Positions 30,196 through 40,194 are shown, counted from the stretch's first letter. The stretch is 64,000 bases of DNA from Mariniblastus sp. (GCA_014237975.1 JABACA010000008.1:1-64000); one strand, 5' to 3'. Program-made: numbers and translations. Notes: generated by a model from the sequence alone, not told the origin.

Positions 30196-30237
30196 CGGGT
30201 GAAATCGGATTACAATAATCTCATATCCGATCACCCG
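30196..30237. promoter_or_regulatory. Inverted repeat in the leader/promoter of the cox operon
   Basis: CGGGTGAAATCGGAT (30196-30210) and ATCCGATCACCCG (30225-30237) are inverted repeats with a 2-nt bulge; loop contains GATTA-CAA-TAATC; ends 34 bp before ATG 30272. Confidence 0.5.
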
Positions 30238-30271
30238 ATCGCCCTATCACGATTTCATCAATGGAAAAAAA

Positions 30272-31063
30272 ATGCGAAAGTCTTTCTTGTTTGCCGTAAT
30301 AATACTTGGTTTTATTTCAATGCCACTGGTCAGCGATGATGGCTGGGGCTCGCTCAAGGGCAGTATCGTGGTCGATGGAGCCGCTCCAGAGATTTCCAAG
30401 GAAAAAATTGACAAAGACCAGGCGTCCTGTCTGTCTGGCAAGCCAGCCCCTGATGATGACAACCTGCTGGTCGGCCCGGGCGGCGAACTCAAGGATGCGT
30501 TTGTCATGATGTACCGCAAAGGTACAGACCCGACACCGGCCATACATCCCTCCTATGCCGATGCCAAAAAGCAACCGGTTGTGCTGGACAACAAGAACTG
30601 TCGTTTTGTCCCTCACGCTATTTTCCTGCAGACCGGACAGCCATTGGAGATGCGCAACAGTGATGACGTAGGCCACAACTGCCATATCATCACGTTCAAC
30701 AATGAGGAAAACATCAACCTGGCCACCAAGGACTCCGTCCAGGTCACCTTTACGGATGCCGACAAAACACCGGGCAATGTGGTATGTGATATCCACAATT
30801 GGATGGACGCCATCATTCTGGTACGCGACGAACCGTACGCCGCAATCAGCAAGGCAGATGGTACGTTTGAAATCAAAAATATTCCCGCGGGAACTTGGAA
30901 ATTCCAGTTCTGGCACAAGAAAACAGGTTTCATGAAAAAACTGGACGTACCCAATTACAAGGTCGGCAAGATCAAGGCTGATATCGAGGTAACTATCAAA
31001 GATGGTGAGACGCTGGATCTGGGAAAACTGACCTTGCCCGCATCCTCAATCAAGAAAAAATAA
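30272..31063 (+). CDS. Exported cupredoxin-like protein with carboxypeptidase-regulatory-like C-terminal part
   Basis: Signal peptide; HAIFLQTGQPLEMRNSDDVGHNCHI...GNVVCDIHNWMDAIILVRDEPYAAISKADGTFEIKNIPAGTWKFQFWHKKTGF. Confidence 0.78.
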   Translation: MRKSFLFAVIILGFISMPLVSDDGWGSLKGSIVVDGAAPEISKEKIDKDQASCLSGKPAPDDDNLLVGPGGELKDAFVMMYRKGTDPTPAIHPSYADAKKQPVVLDNKNCRFVPHAIFLQTGQPLEMRNSDDVGHNCHIITFNNEENINLATKDSVQVTFTDADKTPGNVVCDIHNWMDAIILVRDEPYAAISKADGTFEIKNIPAGTWKFQFWHKKTGFMKKLDVPNYKVGKIKADIEVTIKDGETLDLGKLTLPASSIKKK

Positions 31064-31166
31064 CCGTGTCCCAAAACTGTTTCGTGGCCGCAAACGTATT
31101 TCCGCGCTCGGGGGTGTTTTCGGGATGCAGGACCAAGCGGGCACCGACAACCATTACCGGCTAGCA

Positions 31167-31325
31167 ATGCGCACATTCCACTTCACGCTGATCCTTCTTG
31201 CCACGACTGTGGCCCTGGCGCTGGCTGGCTGCAGCCAGGGTTCCATGGCCCCTGCCTTGGAGTTTGATCAACAGAAAGTGAATGACATCCGAACCCAAAT
31301 CGACAACTTTGAGTGGGATGAATGA
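31167..31325 (+). CDS. Small lipoprotein (52 aa)
   Basis: MRTFHFTLILLATTVALALAGCSQG lipobox; stop overlaps next ATG (ATGA). Confidence 0.65.
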   Translation: MRTFHFTLILLATTVALALAGCSQGSMAPALEFDQQKVNDIRTQIDNFEWDE

Positions 31326-32137
31326 TGCGAGTGCTTTTCAACTTGATGATCGTCACGCTGCTGGCGACGTGGCTGTCGGCGACCCTTACTGCGGCTGACC
31401 AACCGGTCTCCACCCAACAGGGGTGGGGAAATTTGCACGGACAAATTATCGTGCGGGGAGATGTTCCGTCGATCAGGAATGAACGGATACCATCCGACCT
31501 GGCCATCTGCCTGCAAGGTGAATTGGGTATCAAAGACGACAATTTACTGGTCGATCCGGCTGGAGGGTTGGCCGATGTTTTCGTCATGTTGATACCCGAC
31601 GACAATCAAATCAAACCAAGCATCCACCCTTCTTACCAGGCGGTCCAGGGTCAATCCGTTACACTGGAATTCGACAATTGCCGACTGCAGCCCCACGCTA
31701 TTCTTCTTCAAACAGGACAGGAGCTGGTCCTGAAAAACAATGATGACGTTGGACATCATTGCCAAATTGATACGTTTCAAAATAGTGGTAACCTGTTGGT
31801 TGCCCGCCAAAGTGAATATTCATTTCGATTTCAACAACCGGACCGAACACCAGGTACTGTCAAATGTGGTATTCACAAATGGATCGACGCGTTGATCCTG
31901 GTGAAGGACCATCCTTATAACGATATCTCACAGCCGGATGGACGTTTTGAAATCAACAACATACCAGCCGGGAAATGGAAATTCATGTTTTGGCACAGCA
32001 AGACTGGCTACCTCGACGAAATGGAAGTCGCCGGCTTTGAGGTCAGTCAGCGGGGCGAAATCACCGCTCAGATTTCAGCGGAATCCACAGTCCAGCTGGG
32101 TCAAATCATCGTCCCAGCCCGTGTGTTCAAGGACTGA
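31322..32137 (+). CDS. Exported cupredoxin-like protein, paralogue of 30272-31063
   Basis: HAILLQTGQELVLKNNDDVGHHCQI...GTVKCGIHKWIDALILVKDHPYNDISQPDGRFEINNIPAGKWKFMFWHSKTGYL aligns with the upstream protein. Confidence 0.78.
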   Translation: MMRVLFNLMIVTLLATWLSATLTAADQPVSTQQGWGNLHGQIIVRGDVPSIRNERIPSDLAICLQGELGIKDDNLLVDPAGGLADVFVMLIPDDNQIKPSIHPSYQAVQGQSVTLEFDNCRLQPHAILLQTGQELVLKNNDDVGHHCQIDTFQNSGNLLVARQSEYSFRFQQPDRTPGTVKCGIHKWIDALILVKDHPYNDISQPDGRFEINNIPAGKWKFMFWHSKTGYLDEMEVAGFEVSQRGEITAQISAESTVQLGQIIVPARVFKD

Positions 32138-32301
32138 CCTGGTCACGACCAAACGCCCCCGATACACCTCCATTACGTTATTTCCCGGCTTGTTTTACGG
32201 ATAGTTAATTGGCAATGCGACAATTTGTCTAGTCGACAATCGGTAGAGCTATCGGCGAAAATGGAAGACTGCCATGGGATTCAAATTCGGGAACTAAAAC
32301 C

Positions 32302-33609
32302 TTGCGAAACGTTTTGCTGCAATCGAGCTGCTTACTGGTCGTCATTTTGATTCTGACCACCCTGACAGGCTGCAATCCTTCACCGGAACCGCAGTTTCGT
32401 TTCAATCGGGTTGCAATGCTGAAACAGGAAAAAACCGATCTCTCGGAAGGAGAAATTTACCCGGCCGAATATCAGTCAGAGATCAGTAACATCTTGACGG
32501 CATTGTATGGAACCCCCAATGAACCAAGGTTTCCATTTCCACTGGGCGACGACGATCCGGCCCATGAAGTACTGTCGCTGGACAACCTGAATCAGGCCGC
32601 AGGTCCAGTGAGTATCGATCGACTCCACCAAACGGCGGGACTCTACCGGGAGCTATGTTCCCACTGCCATGGAATTTCTGGAGACGGCGCCGGGGGCACA
32701 GCACCTTCGTTGAAACCGTATCCCCGTGATTTTCGGTTAGGTAAATTCAAGTTTAAATCGACCCCCCTGCGGCGGATGCCAACCAACGAGGATCTGACAC
32801 GGATCATCAAAAACGGAATACCGGGCACGGCGATGCCATCGTTTCGCACGCTTCCCGACAATGAAATTGAAGCGCTTGTCGACTACGTCAAGTACTTGAC
32901 GATTCGAGGCCAGCATGAGCGGCGACTGATCGCCGAGCTGGCCAATCTCGACGGTCAACCGATCCTGGATTTCGACCTTTTAAAAGAGACCGACGAGCAA
33001 GGCCAGGAAATTGACGAGGAGACGATTGCTGAAAACCTGGAAGAATTCCAGGCACAACTCTACATGGTCGTCGGAGAGTACTTGGGTGAAGATATCGTTT
33101 CCCGATGGGTCGAACCCGAAGATGAAATCATTGAGATTGAAAACGCCCCCGCGGCATTTCTGTTAGACCACCCCGCTCATGCAACCTTGATTCTTCAAGG
33201 AAAAGAACTGTTTTACGGGAAGGCCAACTGCGTTCAATGTCATGGCGAGACCGGGTTGGGTGACGGGCAAACTGCCAACTTTGATGACTGGACAAACGAT
33301 TGGCTCAAGACGGCAGGTGTCGCTTATGAACAGCCGGCTACCTATGTCGATTTTCTGAAGGCCGGTGCGTTGTACCCCAAGCCCATTGTTCCCAGAAATT
33401 TGAGAACACCCGTTTTCCGCGGCGGCAATCTGCCGTCGGATGTCTACCGTCGGATTGCCAATGGAATTGAAGGAACGCCGATGCCCTCCTCTCCCACCCT
33501 CTCAACAGGTGAAATTTGGGCGCTTGTATGCTACGTCAAATCGCTGCCTTATGAAAACCAGGGCGTGAAGCGAAACGAACTGCCAGTCAATGAACGTGTC
33601 GTAGATTAA
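32302..33609 (+). CDS. Dihaem cytochrome c lipoprotein
   Basis: TTG start, lipobox LTGC; two CXXCH sites (CSHCHG, CVQCHG), each followed by a distal Met motif (GTAMPSF, GTPMPSS). Confidence 0.9.
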   Translation: MRNVLLQSSCLLVVILILTTLTGCNPSPEPQFRFNRVAMLKQEKTDLSEGEIYPAEYQSEISNILTALYGTPNEPRFPFPLGDDDPAHEVLSLDNLNQAAGPVSIDRLHQTAGLYRELCSHCHGISGDGAGGTAPSLKPYPRDFRLGKFKFKSTPLRRMPTNEDLTRIIKNGIPGTAMPSFRTLPDNEIEALVDYVKYLTIRGQHERRLIAELANLDGQPILDFDLLKETDEQGQEIDEETIAENLEEFQAQLYMVVGEYLGEDIVSRWVEPEDEIIEIENAPAAFLLDHPAHATLILQGKELFYGKANCVQCHGETGLGDGQTANFDDWTNDWLKTAGVAYEQPATYVDFLKAGALYPKPIVPRNLRTPVFRGGNLPSDVYRRIANGIEGTPMPSSPTLSTGEIWALVCYVKSLPYENQGVKRNELPVNERVVD

Positions 33610-33621
33610 GGCGTTTCCCAA

Positions 33622-34455
33622 GTGAATCGATTATGGAGCATTTTGTTTTTCCTGGTTCCCATCCTGGGTATGGGAACGTTTGTGATGGCGGCGTGGGGTA
33701 TGCCTCCGTTCCAAGGCGCGTGGCTTCCAGAAAATTACAGTGTTGCCGGCAAAACAATTGACCACCTGTTCTACCTGTTGAACTGGATTTCAGCCTTGAT
33801 ATTCATTGGCACGGGGATCGTTATTGGCTGGGTGATCTGGAAATATGATCATCGACGACGGGATACAGCCAATTACTTTTCACACAACTTCAAGCTGGAA
33901 TTAATCTGGACGATTATTCCCGCCATCATTCTTGTGTTCATCGCCTTTTACCAGATGAACTCGTGGGCAGAAACCAAGATGATTCGACCCACGATCATGC
34001 AAAATGGCCAGCCCGTGACCAAGCCGCCGATGGTATTGGTGATGGCAAAACGATTCGGCTGGGAATTCCATTATGCGGGTCCGGATGGTTTGATTGAGAC
34101 ACAAGACGACGACTACATCGAAAATGAGCTGGTACTTCCCATCAACACGGATATCGTATTGCAACTGGAAACCAGGGATGTGATCCACAGCTTTTTTGTC
34201 CCGCAGTTAAGAGTCAAACAGGATATTGTCCCTGGCATGAAGCAATTCATATGGTTTCGCGGGACTGCGACGGCCGAAATGGACATCGCCTGCACCGAAT
34301 TGTGTGGTTGGGGGCATTACACAATGAAAGGGCGACTCCGGTTAGTCACTCCCAAAGATTACAATCTGTGGTTGGCCGAGCGCCGCGCATTACAGAATCC
34401 ACCGATCGACTCCGAACAACAGAAAGCACCTGCAGGCCAACCCGGATCCGAGTAG
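33622..34455 (+). CDS. coxB: Cytochrome c oxidase subunit II
   Basis: Two N-terminal TMs, RDVIHSFFVPQLRVKQDIVPG, CuA motif CTELCGWGHYTMKG. Confidence 0.97.
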   Translation: MNRLWSILFFLVPILGMGTFVMAAWGMPPFQGAWLPENYSVAGKTIDHLFYLLNWISALIFIGTGIVIGWVIWKYDHRRRDTANYFSHNFKLELIWTIIPAIILVFIAFYQMNSWAETKMIRPTIMQNGQPVTKPPMVLVMAKRFGWEFHYAGPDGLIETQDDDYIENELVLPINTDIVLQLETRDVIHSFFVPQLRVKQDIVPGMKQFIWFRGTATAEMDIACTELCGWGHYTMKGRLRLVTPKDYNLWLAERRALQNPPIDSEQQKAPAGQPGSE

Positions 34456-34485
34456 GCTTCGCCCGAAACATTAACCATTTTATCC

Positions 34486-36273
34486 ATGACAGACACCTTA
34501 AAAAATATCGAAACAGGGAACACAGGCCGGTCGGGCAATCCGATTTTGAGGTTCTTGGGGACGTACGTCTTTTCCAGCGACCACAAGATCATCGGGCTGC
34601 AATTTCTGTTTTCTTCGCTTATCTGGTTTGCCATAGGAGGAATGCTGGCATTGGCCATCCGTTGGCAATTGGCATTTCCATGGAGTGACATGCCGATTTT
34701 CGGACCGACACTGTTTGCATCCGAAGGAGGCCAAATCCCTGGCGTCTTTTACAACATGCTGTTTACGATGCATGCCACCATCATGATTTTTTTCGTGATC
34801 ATTCCGATCTTGAGCGGTGCTTTTGGAAATTACCTGATCCCGCTGATGATCGGCGCAGAAGACATGGCGTTCCCGCGGCTCAACATGTTCAGTTATTGGT
34901 TCATGTGGCCGGCATTCGCCTGCATGATTCTCAGCTTTACCATGCCCGGCTTTGGCCCAACCTCGGGCTGGACCTCCTATCCCACATTAAGCCTGATTAC
35001 CGGGGACGCGCAAAATTTTTGGATCCTGGGACTGATATTTGTCGGTATCTCGTCGATGATTGGATCGATCAACTACATGACAACCATCCTGCAGATGCGG
35101 GCACCCGGCATGCATATGTTCCGCATGCCAATGACCGTCTGGGCAATGTTCATTACAGCCATTCTACAGGCGTTCGCCCTGCCCGTCCTGACTGCCGCGT
35201 TGTTCATGCAATTGTCAGACCGGCTGCTGGCCACCGGATTTTTTGCACCCGAGGCCATCCTGGTCAACGACACGACGACCATCAGTGGTGGTGGCGAGCC
35301 GTTACTGTGGCAACACCTGTTCTGGTTCTATTCCCATCCTGCCGTGTACATCATGATCCTGCCGGCGATGGGCATGGTCTCCGATATGCTGAGCTGTTTT
35401 GCAAGAAAACCCCTGTTCGGTTATCGCCCGATGATTTATTCGTTGACGGCAATTGCAGGGCTGGGATTTGTAGTCTGGGGGCATCACATGTTCGTTTCGG
35501 GCATGAACCGGATCCTGGCAATCTCGTTCATGGTTTCCACCATGTTGATTGCGTTACCAAGTGGTATCAAGGTATTCAACTGGCTCGGTACGCTGTGGGG
35601 TGGTCGACTGTTTTTGACCACGCCGATGCTTTTTAGCATTGGCTTTGTGTCGATGTTCATCATCGGCGGTTTGTCCGGTATCGTGATGGCTGCCCCACCG
35701 GTCGATATCCAGATCCACGACACCTATTTCATCGTGGCACATTTTCATTACGTGTTGTTTGGCGCCAGCGTACTGGGTGTGATGGGTGCCATCTATTTCT
35801 GGTATCCAAAAATGTTCGGTCGAAAGATGAACGAGACATTGGGCAAGATACACTTTTTTCTGACGTTCATTTTTTTGAATGGCACATTTTTCCCTATGCA
35901 TTTCCTGGGGGCTCGTGGATTCCCGCGTCGGTATGCCGACCCTTACCGGTTCGAGGAATTCCAGGACCTGCTACCGCTGAATCAATTCATCACGCTCTGT
36001 GCATTTTTAATGGGCGCCGCTCAATTGATCTTCCTGATCAATTTTTTTGGCAGTTTGATCTGGGGGAAGAAAGCAGGTCGCAACCCGTGGAATGCAAACT
36101 CGCTTGAATGGTCGGCGCCCAGCCCGCCTCAACATGGTAATTTTGATTTCCAGCCGCAAGTGTATCGCGGCCCTTACGAATACAGTCACCCCGACCGAGT
36201 GGACGACTACTGGCCCCAAATCGAATCACCTGAACCACCCGATTCAAACCAGATATCACCTCCCGTAGGCTGA
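34486..36273 (+). CDS. coxA: Cytochrome c oxidase subunit I
   Basis: TMHATIMIFFVIIPILSG, LFWFYSHPAVYIMILPAMG, WGHHMFVSGM, HDTYFIVAHFHYVLFG. Confidence 0.98.
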   Translation: MTDTLKNIETGNTGRSGNPILRFLGTYVFSSDHKIIGLQFLFSSLIWFAIGGMLALAIRWQLAFPWSDMPIFGPTLFASEGGQIPGVFYNMLFTMHATIMIFFVIIPILSGAFGNYLIPLMIGAEDMAFPRLNMFSYWFMWPAFACMILSFTMPGFGPTSGWTSYPTLSLITGDAQNFWILGLIFVGISSMIGSINYMTTILQMRAPGMHMFRMPMTVWAMFITAILQAFALPVLTAALFMQLSDRLLATGFFAPEAILVNDTTTISGGGEPLLWQHLFWFYSHPAVYIMILPAMGMVSDMLSCFARKPLFGYRPMIYSLTAIAGLGFVVWGHHMFVSGMNRILAISFMVSTMLIALPSGIKVFNWLGTLWGGRLFLTTPMLFSIGFVSMFIIGGLSGIVMAAPPVDIQIHDTYFIVAHFHYVLFGASVLGVMGAIYFWYPKMFGRKMNETLGKIHFFLTFIFLNGTFFPMHFLGARGFPRRYADPYRFEEFQDLLPLNQFITLCAFLMGAAQLIFLINFFGSLIWGKKAGRNPWNANSLEWSAPSPPQHGNFDFQPQVYRGPYEYSHPDRVDDYWPQIESPEPPDSNQISPPVG

Positions 36274-36294
36274 CAAACAAATTAGACTAACATA

Positions 36295-37221
36295 TTGATT
36301 TTGATGAAATACATTATTGCAACGAGAACGAAACCGATGGAATCGAGTGGTCTCAGCACCAAGCTGCGCGCATTCGCAGAGCTGACCAAGCTGCGAATCA
36401 CGATCATGGTCCTCTTCACATTTTGTGTAGCTGGCGTTTTGGCGGCCGGGCCCGATGTGAAAATGGGCACCTTGATTTGGGCCGCTTTGGGGCTTTTGTT
36501 TATGGCCGCCAGTGGTAATGCGATGAACATGTACCTGGAGCGGTACACCGATTTCTTGATGATCCGCACTGCCAAACGTCCATTGCCCGATCAGCGACTG
36601 TCGTCTGGGGAAGTGGTGATGTTTGCATCGGTCTGCTTCGGAATATCGGCAGGGATCTTTTTGGCAGCTGTCAATTGGCAAACGGCACTGTGCGGACTGG
36701 TGACCTGGGTTCTTTATGTCTGCGTCTATACACCGCTCAAAACCCGAACTTCGCTGAATACGGAAATCGGCGCGATTCCAGGCGCGCTCCCAATCATCAT
36801 GGGCTCACTGGCCACGACGGGAACGGTCGGTCTGCAGGAATGGGCGTTCTTTGCAACCCTGCTGTTTTGGCAATTCCCTCACTTTATGGCCATCGCCTGG
36901 CTTTATCGGGATCAGTACCGCGAGGGCGGTCACAAGATGCTAACGGTCATCGATCCCACGGGCAGGCGGGCAGGGAAAAAGGCCGTCGTCACCTGTGCCA
37001 TCCTGTTATTGGTCAGTCTTTTGCCTGCCTTGACGTTTCGCACGGGCCTGCAAAGCGTCCTGTTTTCTTTCAGCGCCGTTTTGCTGGGATACTTTTATAT
37101 GCGAGACTCGATCCGCTTTGCCGGCAATCGAAATAAAACCACGGCTCGCCGTTTACTCAGGACATCGATCATCTACCTCCCCCTGTTCATGTTGGCACTT
37201 GTCGTTGCAAGCCTTTCCTGA
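36295..37221 (+). CDS. ctaB: Protohaem IX farnesyltransferase (haem O synthase)
   Basis: LTKLRITIMVLFTFCVAG; NMYLERYTDFLMIRTAKRPLP; YTPLKTRTSLNTEIGAIPGALPIIMG; FWQFPHFMAIAWLYRDQYREGGHKML. Confidence 0.96.
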   Translation: MILMKYIIATRTKPMESSGLSTKLRAFAELTKLRITIMVLFTFCVAGVLAAGPDVKMGTLIWAALGLLFMAASGNAMNMYLERYTDFLMIRTAKRPLPDQRLSSGEVVMFASVCFGISAGIFLAAVNWQTALCGLVTWVLYVCVYTPLKTRTSLNTEIGAIPGALPIIMGSLATTGTVGLQEWAFFATLLFWQFPHFMAIAWLYRDQYREGGHKMLTVIDPTGRRAGKKAVVTCAILLLVSLLPALTFRTGLQSVLFSFSAVLLGYFYMRDSIRFAGNRNKTTARRLLRTSIIYLPLFMLALVVASLS

Positions 37222-37236
37222 TAGTTGATTGACACA

Positions 37237-38520
37237 ATGGTGAACAACAAGATTAATCCTGAACCGGACCATGGCTCTCACGGTCATGCGGTCCCGCTGG
37301 TCTACCAGCAAGCGCTGCCGATGTCGCGCGGGAAAGTGGCCATTTGGCTATTTTTGTCAACCGAAATCATGTTTTTTACAGCGCTGATCGGAACCTATAT
37401 CGTTTTGAGGTTTGGAGCACCGGAAGGGACTTGGCCGACTCCTTCGCAAGTGGGAGTGATGGAATCGCTTGGAGCACTGAACACATTTGTCCTGATTTGT
37501 TCCAGTATGACGATCGTTTTTTCCTACGAAGCAGCAAAGTCAGACCGGATCCGGGCAGCGCGAAGTTGGTTGTTGGCAACCATGTTGCTGGCCTTTGTCT
37601 TTCTAGGAATCAAGGGAGTCGAATACACCTCCAAATATACTCATGGAATTTATCCCCAATTCCCCCGCTCCCTGATGCATGATCGGCCCGATGTTTATTA
37701 CGTCTCCAATTTTTCGGCGCAGCTCAAAAAGCGGATTGCCGACCTGGAATCCAATACCAGTCCAGCCAACGACCACGATCCGGCAACCCTGGAAACGTTG
37801 TATCTGATTCAATCCGGCCTGGTGAACTGGACGGAAAAAAAAGTCGGCATGTCGGACGACCCCAACATGAAGCGGATGGCCCTCGAATCGTTTGCCCACC
37901 AAATACACCCGCTCTCAAAAAGACCGGATATCGACAAGTACCTGGTCGATGAGCAAGCGGAGCTGCTTGGAAAACAGCAGGAACTGGAACCGCAGCTCAC
38001 ACAGCTGGAAGCTGACTTGGCAAAGCTCCAGCAACAACTTGTTGCCCTGTCCGATGAAATCGCCCAACTCGAAAGTGACCGCAAATCCAAAGTTGACGCA
38101 AATGGTGATTTCCCGGAACCGGGCCCGGAAGAACTACAACAGACAGCATTGTTAGAGTCAACGGAGCAAAAAGCGAAAACCGTGACGGATTCGATCAACA
38201 CCTTTCACCAACGCCTGAATCCAATCAATCGTCGCCTGGAATCGCATTCGGCGTTCAACCAATTTGAAAAGGGCGTCAATGAACACTTTCATTTAAAATT
38301 GCCCATGGTGATTCCCAGTGGCAACACATGGGCCAACACCTACTTCCTGATAACCGGGTTCCATGCGTTGCATGTGGTACTTGGAATCGTTGTGTTTTTG
38401 TTCCTGCTACCCTTGGAGCTGAATCGCAGGCGGGCAAAGATCATGGAAAATGTCGGTTTATACTGGCATTTCGTCGACATCGTATGGATATTCCTGTTTC
38501 CAATGATTTACTTGTTTTGA
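37237..38520 (+). CDS. coxC: Cytochrome c oxidase subunit III with large internal insertion
   Basis: [91 protein letters not shown] 37237 preferred, TTG 37225 possible. Confidence 0.93.
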   Translation: MVNNKINPEPDHGSHGHAVPLVYQQALPMSRGKVAIWLFLSTEIMFFTALIGTYIVLRFGAPEGTWPTPSQVGVMESLGALNTFVLICSSMTIVFSYEAAKSDRIRAARSWLLATMLLAFVFLGIKGVEYTSKYTHGIYPQFPRSLMHDRPDVYYVSNFSAQLKKRIADLESNTSPANDHDPATLETLYLIQSGLVNWTEKKVGMSDDPNMKRMALESFAHQIHPLSKRPDIDKYLVDEQAELLGKQQELEPQLTQLEADLAKLQQQLVALSDEIAQLESDRKSKVDANGDFPEPGPEELQQTALLESTEQKAKTVTDSINTFHQRLNPINRRLESHSAFNQFEKGVNEHFHLKLPMVIPSGNTWANTYFLITGFHALHVVLGIVVFLFLLPLELNRRRAKIMENVGLYWHFVDIVWIFLFPMIYLF

Positions 38521-38521
38521 T

Positions 38522-38947
38522 GTGATGGAATCTACCAACACTACCGATTCGCCGCCGACCAGCCAGCGCAAGGTATTCCTGATTGTTTTTGGTTTACTCG
38601 TGGTCCTTACCGGCATATCCTTTGGGGTGGCCAACTCCTCGATTATGGACGATCGAATCATCGGCTGGAGCGTAATGGTTGGGATTTCTGTCTGTAAGGC
38701 AATGCTGGTGGCCACCTTTTTCATGCACCTCTGGTGGGAACAAGCCTGGAAATATGCACTCACCATCCCGACGTTGTTTATGGGCTGCATGCTCGTATTA
38801 TTACTTGTTCCCGATATTGGTATGCGAACGGATCATTATCCACGGTCCCGTCAAATGCTGAGCCCTGAGTCGATTACCGTTCCGGATGCACCAGGTGACG
38901 AATCGCCAACGCCCAACTCCGAATCAACCACACGTAAAGAATCATGA
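38522..38947 (+). CDS. Cytochrome c oxidase subunit IV-like small membrane protein
   Basis: Three TM helices (VFLIVFGLLVVLTGISFGVAN, WSVMVGISVCKAMLVATFFMHLWWEQ, LTIPTLFMGCMLVLLLVPDIG); position after coxC. Confidence 0.82.
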   Translation: MMESTNTTDSPPTSQRKVFLIVFGLLVVLTGISFGVANSSIMDDRIIGWSVMVGISVCKAMLVATFFMHLWWEQAWKYALTIPTLFMGCMLVLLLVPDIGMRTDHYPRSRQMLSPESITVPDAPGDESPTPNSESTTRKES

Positions 38948-40194
38948 AAAAATCACTTCCTATTGTTCTCTGGGTATTGGTGATCGTCGTGGGCGGGTTC
39001 ACGTTTTACGTGGAATGGACAAGGCCAAAACGGCCGGTCGTCATGGAATCGGAAACCGATGCACAATCGACCGGTGCAGTACTCGTCGATGTTCCCTGGA
39101 AACACTTGCAACACGTACCCGACTTTGAAATGACGAACCAGGATGGCCAGCCCTTTTGTTACAGGGATTTTGCTGGGCAACCGATGGTTGTCAGTTTCTT
39201 TTTTGCCGGCTGCCCGAGTATTTGTCGGGATTTGAATTCCCAGATAAAACGACTGCGCGACCAACTAAAAGACCAGGATATTCTCTTTTTGAGCATTACG
39301 GTTGACCCAGAAAATGATACCGTCGATGTACTTGAACGTTACGCCAAGGACTATGAAGCAACCGTTGACCAATGGGTTTTCGCCACGGGAAAGCCATATA
39401 AGGTTCGGGAGATTGGTGAGCAGATTTTTCGCGTCGTGGTTGACCGGGACACACACACCGATAACATCCTGTTAATTGACCGCTGGGGAAAGTACCGGGA
39501 TCGTTTTAAATGGGATGATCCCTATGACATGAAACGGTTTGTTGCCGTGGCCAAAGAGGTGATTGCCGAAACGGAACCTCCCATGGAATCCGTGGTCCGG
39601 ACGCGCAACGCAATGGCTGGCGTTGAACCAAGAGATTGGGATACGGTTCCCTGGATTCGCGAATTCTTTCTGACGTCGTCGGCCGGCGACAAAGTGTACT
39701 CGCGAGACTTTACCGGCGAGACGTGGATTGGCAGTTTCTTTTTCACGTCATGTCCCGGCATCTGCATTGAACAAAACAATTACCTGGCCGGATTGCAAGA
39801 CCGATTGAAAGAACATCCCGCCAGGATCGTGAGTATTACAACGGACCCCAGTACCGACTCGCCCCAGGTGCTCGGAGAGTATGCGCGAAAACTAGGGGCC
39901 AAACCCGACCGGTGGGTGTTTACCACTGCGGGTGATGAAACATTGACTCGTCGTATCAGTAGTGAATTTTTTCGAGCTGCGGCGGGGAGTTCCCATCACT
40001 CGTCTGAGCTGTTTGTCGTCGATCGTTGGGGAAATCTACGCGGCCGGTTTGATTGGCAACAACCCAAAGACGAGGTCCGCATGTTCGCCTTGATTGACCA
40101 GCTGAATTCTGAAAAAGTACCTCCTGGCAGTTTTTCAATGGTCAAACCGACTCCCAAACCAACCAGTGATTCCAAGGACACCGACGACGAATGA
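38944..40194 (+). CDS. SCO1/SenC family protein with two tandem SCO domains
   Basis: Two CXXXC motifs: GCPSICRDLN (39211-39225) and SCPGICIEQN (39751-39765); two ...LLIDRWGKYRDRF / LFVVDRWGNLRGRF segments each preceded by His. Confidence 0.9.
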   Translation: MKKSLPIVLWVLVIVVGGFTFYVEWTRPKRPVVMESETDAQSTGAVLVDVPWKHLQHVPDFEMTNQDGQPFCYRDFAGQPMVVSFFFAGCPSICRDLNSQIKRLRDQLKDQDILFLSITVDPENDTVDVLERYAKDYEATVDQWVFATGKPYKVREIGEQIFRVVVDRDTHTDNILLIDRWGKYRDRFKWDDPYDMKRFVAVAKEVIAETEPPMESVVRTRNAMAGVEPRDWDTVPWIREFFLTSSAGDKVYSRDFTGETWIGSFFFTSCPGICIEQNNYLAGLQDRLKEHPARIVSITTDPSTDSPQVLGEYARKLGAKPDRWVFTTAGDETLTRRISSEFFRAAAGSSHHSSELFVVDRWGNLRGRFDWQQPKDEVRMFALIDQLNSEKVPPGSFSMVKPTPKPTSDSKDTDDE

